Assembly: GCA_004195335.1 (NCBI GenBank)
Contig: SDWK01000302.1
Coordinates: 1-6,216 of the forward strand
DNA: 6,216 bases
DNA from: Shewanella sp.
GTDB lineage: Bacteria > Pseudomonadota > Gammaproteobacteria > Enterobacterales > Shewanellaceae
Direction of reading: 5' to 3'
Shown here: piece by piece, positions 5,567 through 6,216 of the stretch
Numbering within the stretch: position 1 is the stretch's first letter
How the letters are laid out: each line of letters opens with the position of its first letter
Notes under the pieces: generated by a model
Told to the model about the DNA's origin: nothing
The model's database searches: none
The model's input: the letters and a program-made list of their open reading frames with translations, nothing else
Translations under genes and position numbers: made by a program

Positions 5567-6216
5567 ATGAAAATATTAATTCGCACATTAACACTTCTGC
5601 TTGCCACTACATTTAGTAGTGTCACCATGGCTGCAGATACTATCGACCTTTGGTTTTCTCCTGGCTGGAAAGCCAAGGCTGAAAAGGCCAAAATAATTAC
5701 CACAGAACTGAGCCAAAAGTCAGGACTTCAGATCAGACCCCGTATAGCAAACAGTTACCCACAAATACTAAATGAATTTTCCAGCGGCAAACCTGCACTG
5801 GTTTTCGTTGGATCTTTCGTACAAGCAATAATCCGAGCCAGAGGACTCGGTGAGGGCTTGGTACAGGCAAGTAATGGTAAAGAGTTTTATGCTGGTGTAT
5901 TAGTTTATCCAAAGACTGAAGATCCAGTTGCAATCCTTAGTGGCAGTCCAACTAAGATTGCTTATGCTGTCGGTTCGAGTTCTGGTGAATCCAGTGCCAA
6001 AGCGGCAACTCAAGGTCTAGCTGCGATAGCAACTAAAAACCACGGAGCAACCTGTGGTGCCGTTAAAGCTGGTAAAGCGAAGGCTGGTGTAGTTAAAAAC
6101 TGGTGGTGGGAAAGTAACAGCAAACGTTTTCCCGAGCTCGCTATGTATGAGATCCCTGACGTGTCAGCAGCCAAAAATCCAGATAACGTACTCTCCGCCT
6201 CAAAAGGAGTATCGGC
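5567..6216 (+). CDS. PhnD-like periplasmic substrate-binding protein (partial, runs off the right edge)
   Basis: An open frame of 216 codons without a stop before the window ends. ATG 5567 is preceded by AGAGG (5556-5560), 6 nt away. Residues 1-22 form a clear Sec signal peptide: MKILIR, a hydrophobic core LTLLLATTFSSV, then a TMA-A cleavage area. The mature part begins DTIDLWFSPGW and resembles phosphate/phosphonate-type (PhnD-like) binding proteins: FVGSFVQAIIRARGL (80-94) corresponds to the segment where relatives recognise a ligand-bearing protein, FYAGVLVYPKTEDPVA (107-122) is the usual inter-lobe strand, and AVGSSSGESSAKAA (134-147) matches the serine-rich ligand loop. W/K-rich VKNWWWESNSKRF (176-188) is in the second lobe. 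The substrate is unknown. Lack of visible ABC partners, and the divergent chemoreceptor, allow a sensory rather than transport role. Because the C-terminus is missing, a longer sensor protein cannot be excluded. Confidence 0.85.
   Translation, partial: MKILIRTLTLLLATTFSSVTMAADTIDLWFSPGWKAKAEKAKIITTELSQKSGLQIRPRIANSYPQILNEFSSGKPALVFVGSFVQAIIRARGLGEGLVQASNGKEFYAGVLVYPKTEDPVAILSGSPTKIAYAVGSSSGESSAKAATQGLAAIATKNHGATCGAVKAGKAKAGVVKNWWWESNSKRFPELAMYEIPDVSAAKNPDNVLSASKGVS

Overview
This window looks like chromosomal DNA of a marine gammaproteobacterium, most likely Shewanella or a close relative. That assignment is inferred from four things: a sirB2-sirB1 pair, a typical long gammaproteobacterial chemoreceptor, moderate GC with AT-rich intergenic DNA, and an intergenic palindrome that resembles (from memory) elements scattered through Shewanella genomes. 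No database search was possible.

Layout from left to right. (1) Positions 1-32 hold the first 11 codons of a minus-strand gene that leaves the window. (2) Positions 279-1462 hold sirB2 and sirB1 on the minus strand, joined by a 1-nt TAATG overlap, so they are very likely translationally coupled. (3) Positions 1605-2513 hold a LysR-type regulator on the minus strand. (4) A GNAT acetyltransferase at 2682-3101 is transcribed divergently from it. The space between these two genes is rich in repeats, including an imperfect copy of the regulator's own first codons, a tandem 10-bp repeat and a T-N11-A operator-like palindrome. (5) About 500 bp without a convincing gene (3102-3600) contain a nested palindromic element, possible decayed coding sequence and a strong minus-strand terminator. 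(6) Positions 3601-5340 hold a complete transmembrane methyl-accepting chemotaxis protein on the minus strand. (7) Divergent from it, and running off the right edge, is a secreted PhnD-like periplasmic binding protein (5567 onward) with a good sigma70-type promoter.

Two divergent pairs organise the region. The LysR regulator and the acetyltransferase share an intergenic region with a candidate LysR operator, so the regulator probably controls itself and the acetyltransferase. The chemoreceptor and the binding protein share a 226-bp intergenic region, which suggests that the binding protein could present a ligand to the receptor or share its stimulus; this is inference from position only. The sirB2-sirB1 pair is usually found behind hemA-prfA-prmC in related bacteria. 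Here it sits behind the LysR gene instead, with a short stretch just before sirB2 that may be a leftover prmC 3' end.

No RNA gene, insertion sequence, CRISPR array or phage gene was recognised. I see no clearly new multi-gene system. The least ordinary features are the duplicated LysR leader, the nested palindrome, the odd third-base composition in the 3' part of the acetyltransferase gene and the receptor-binding protein pairing.
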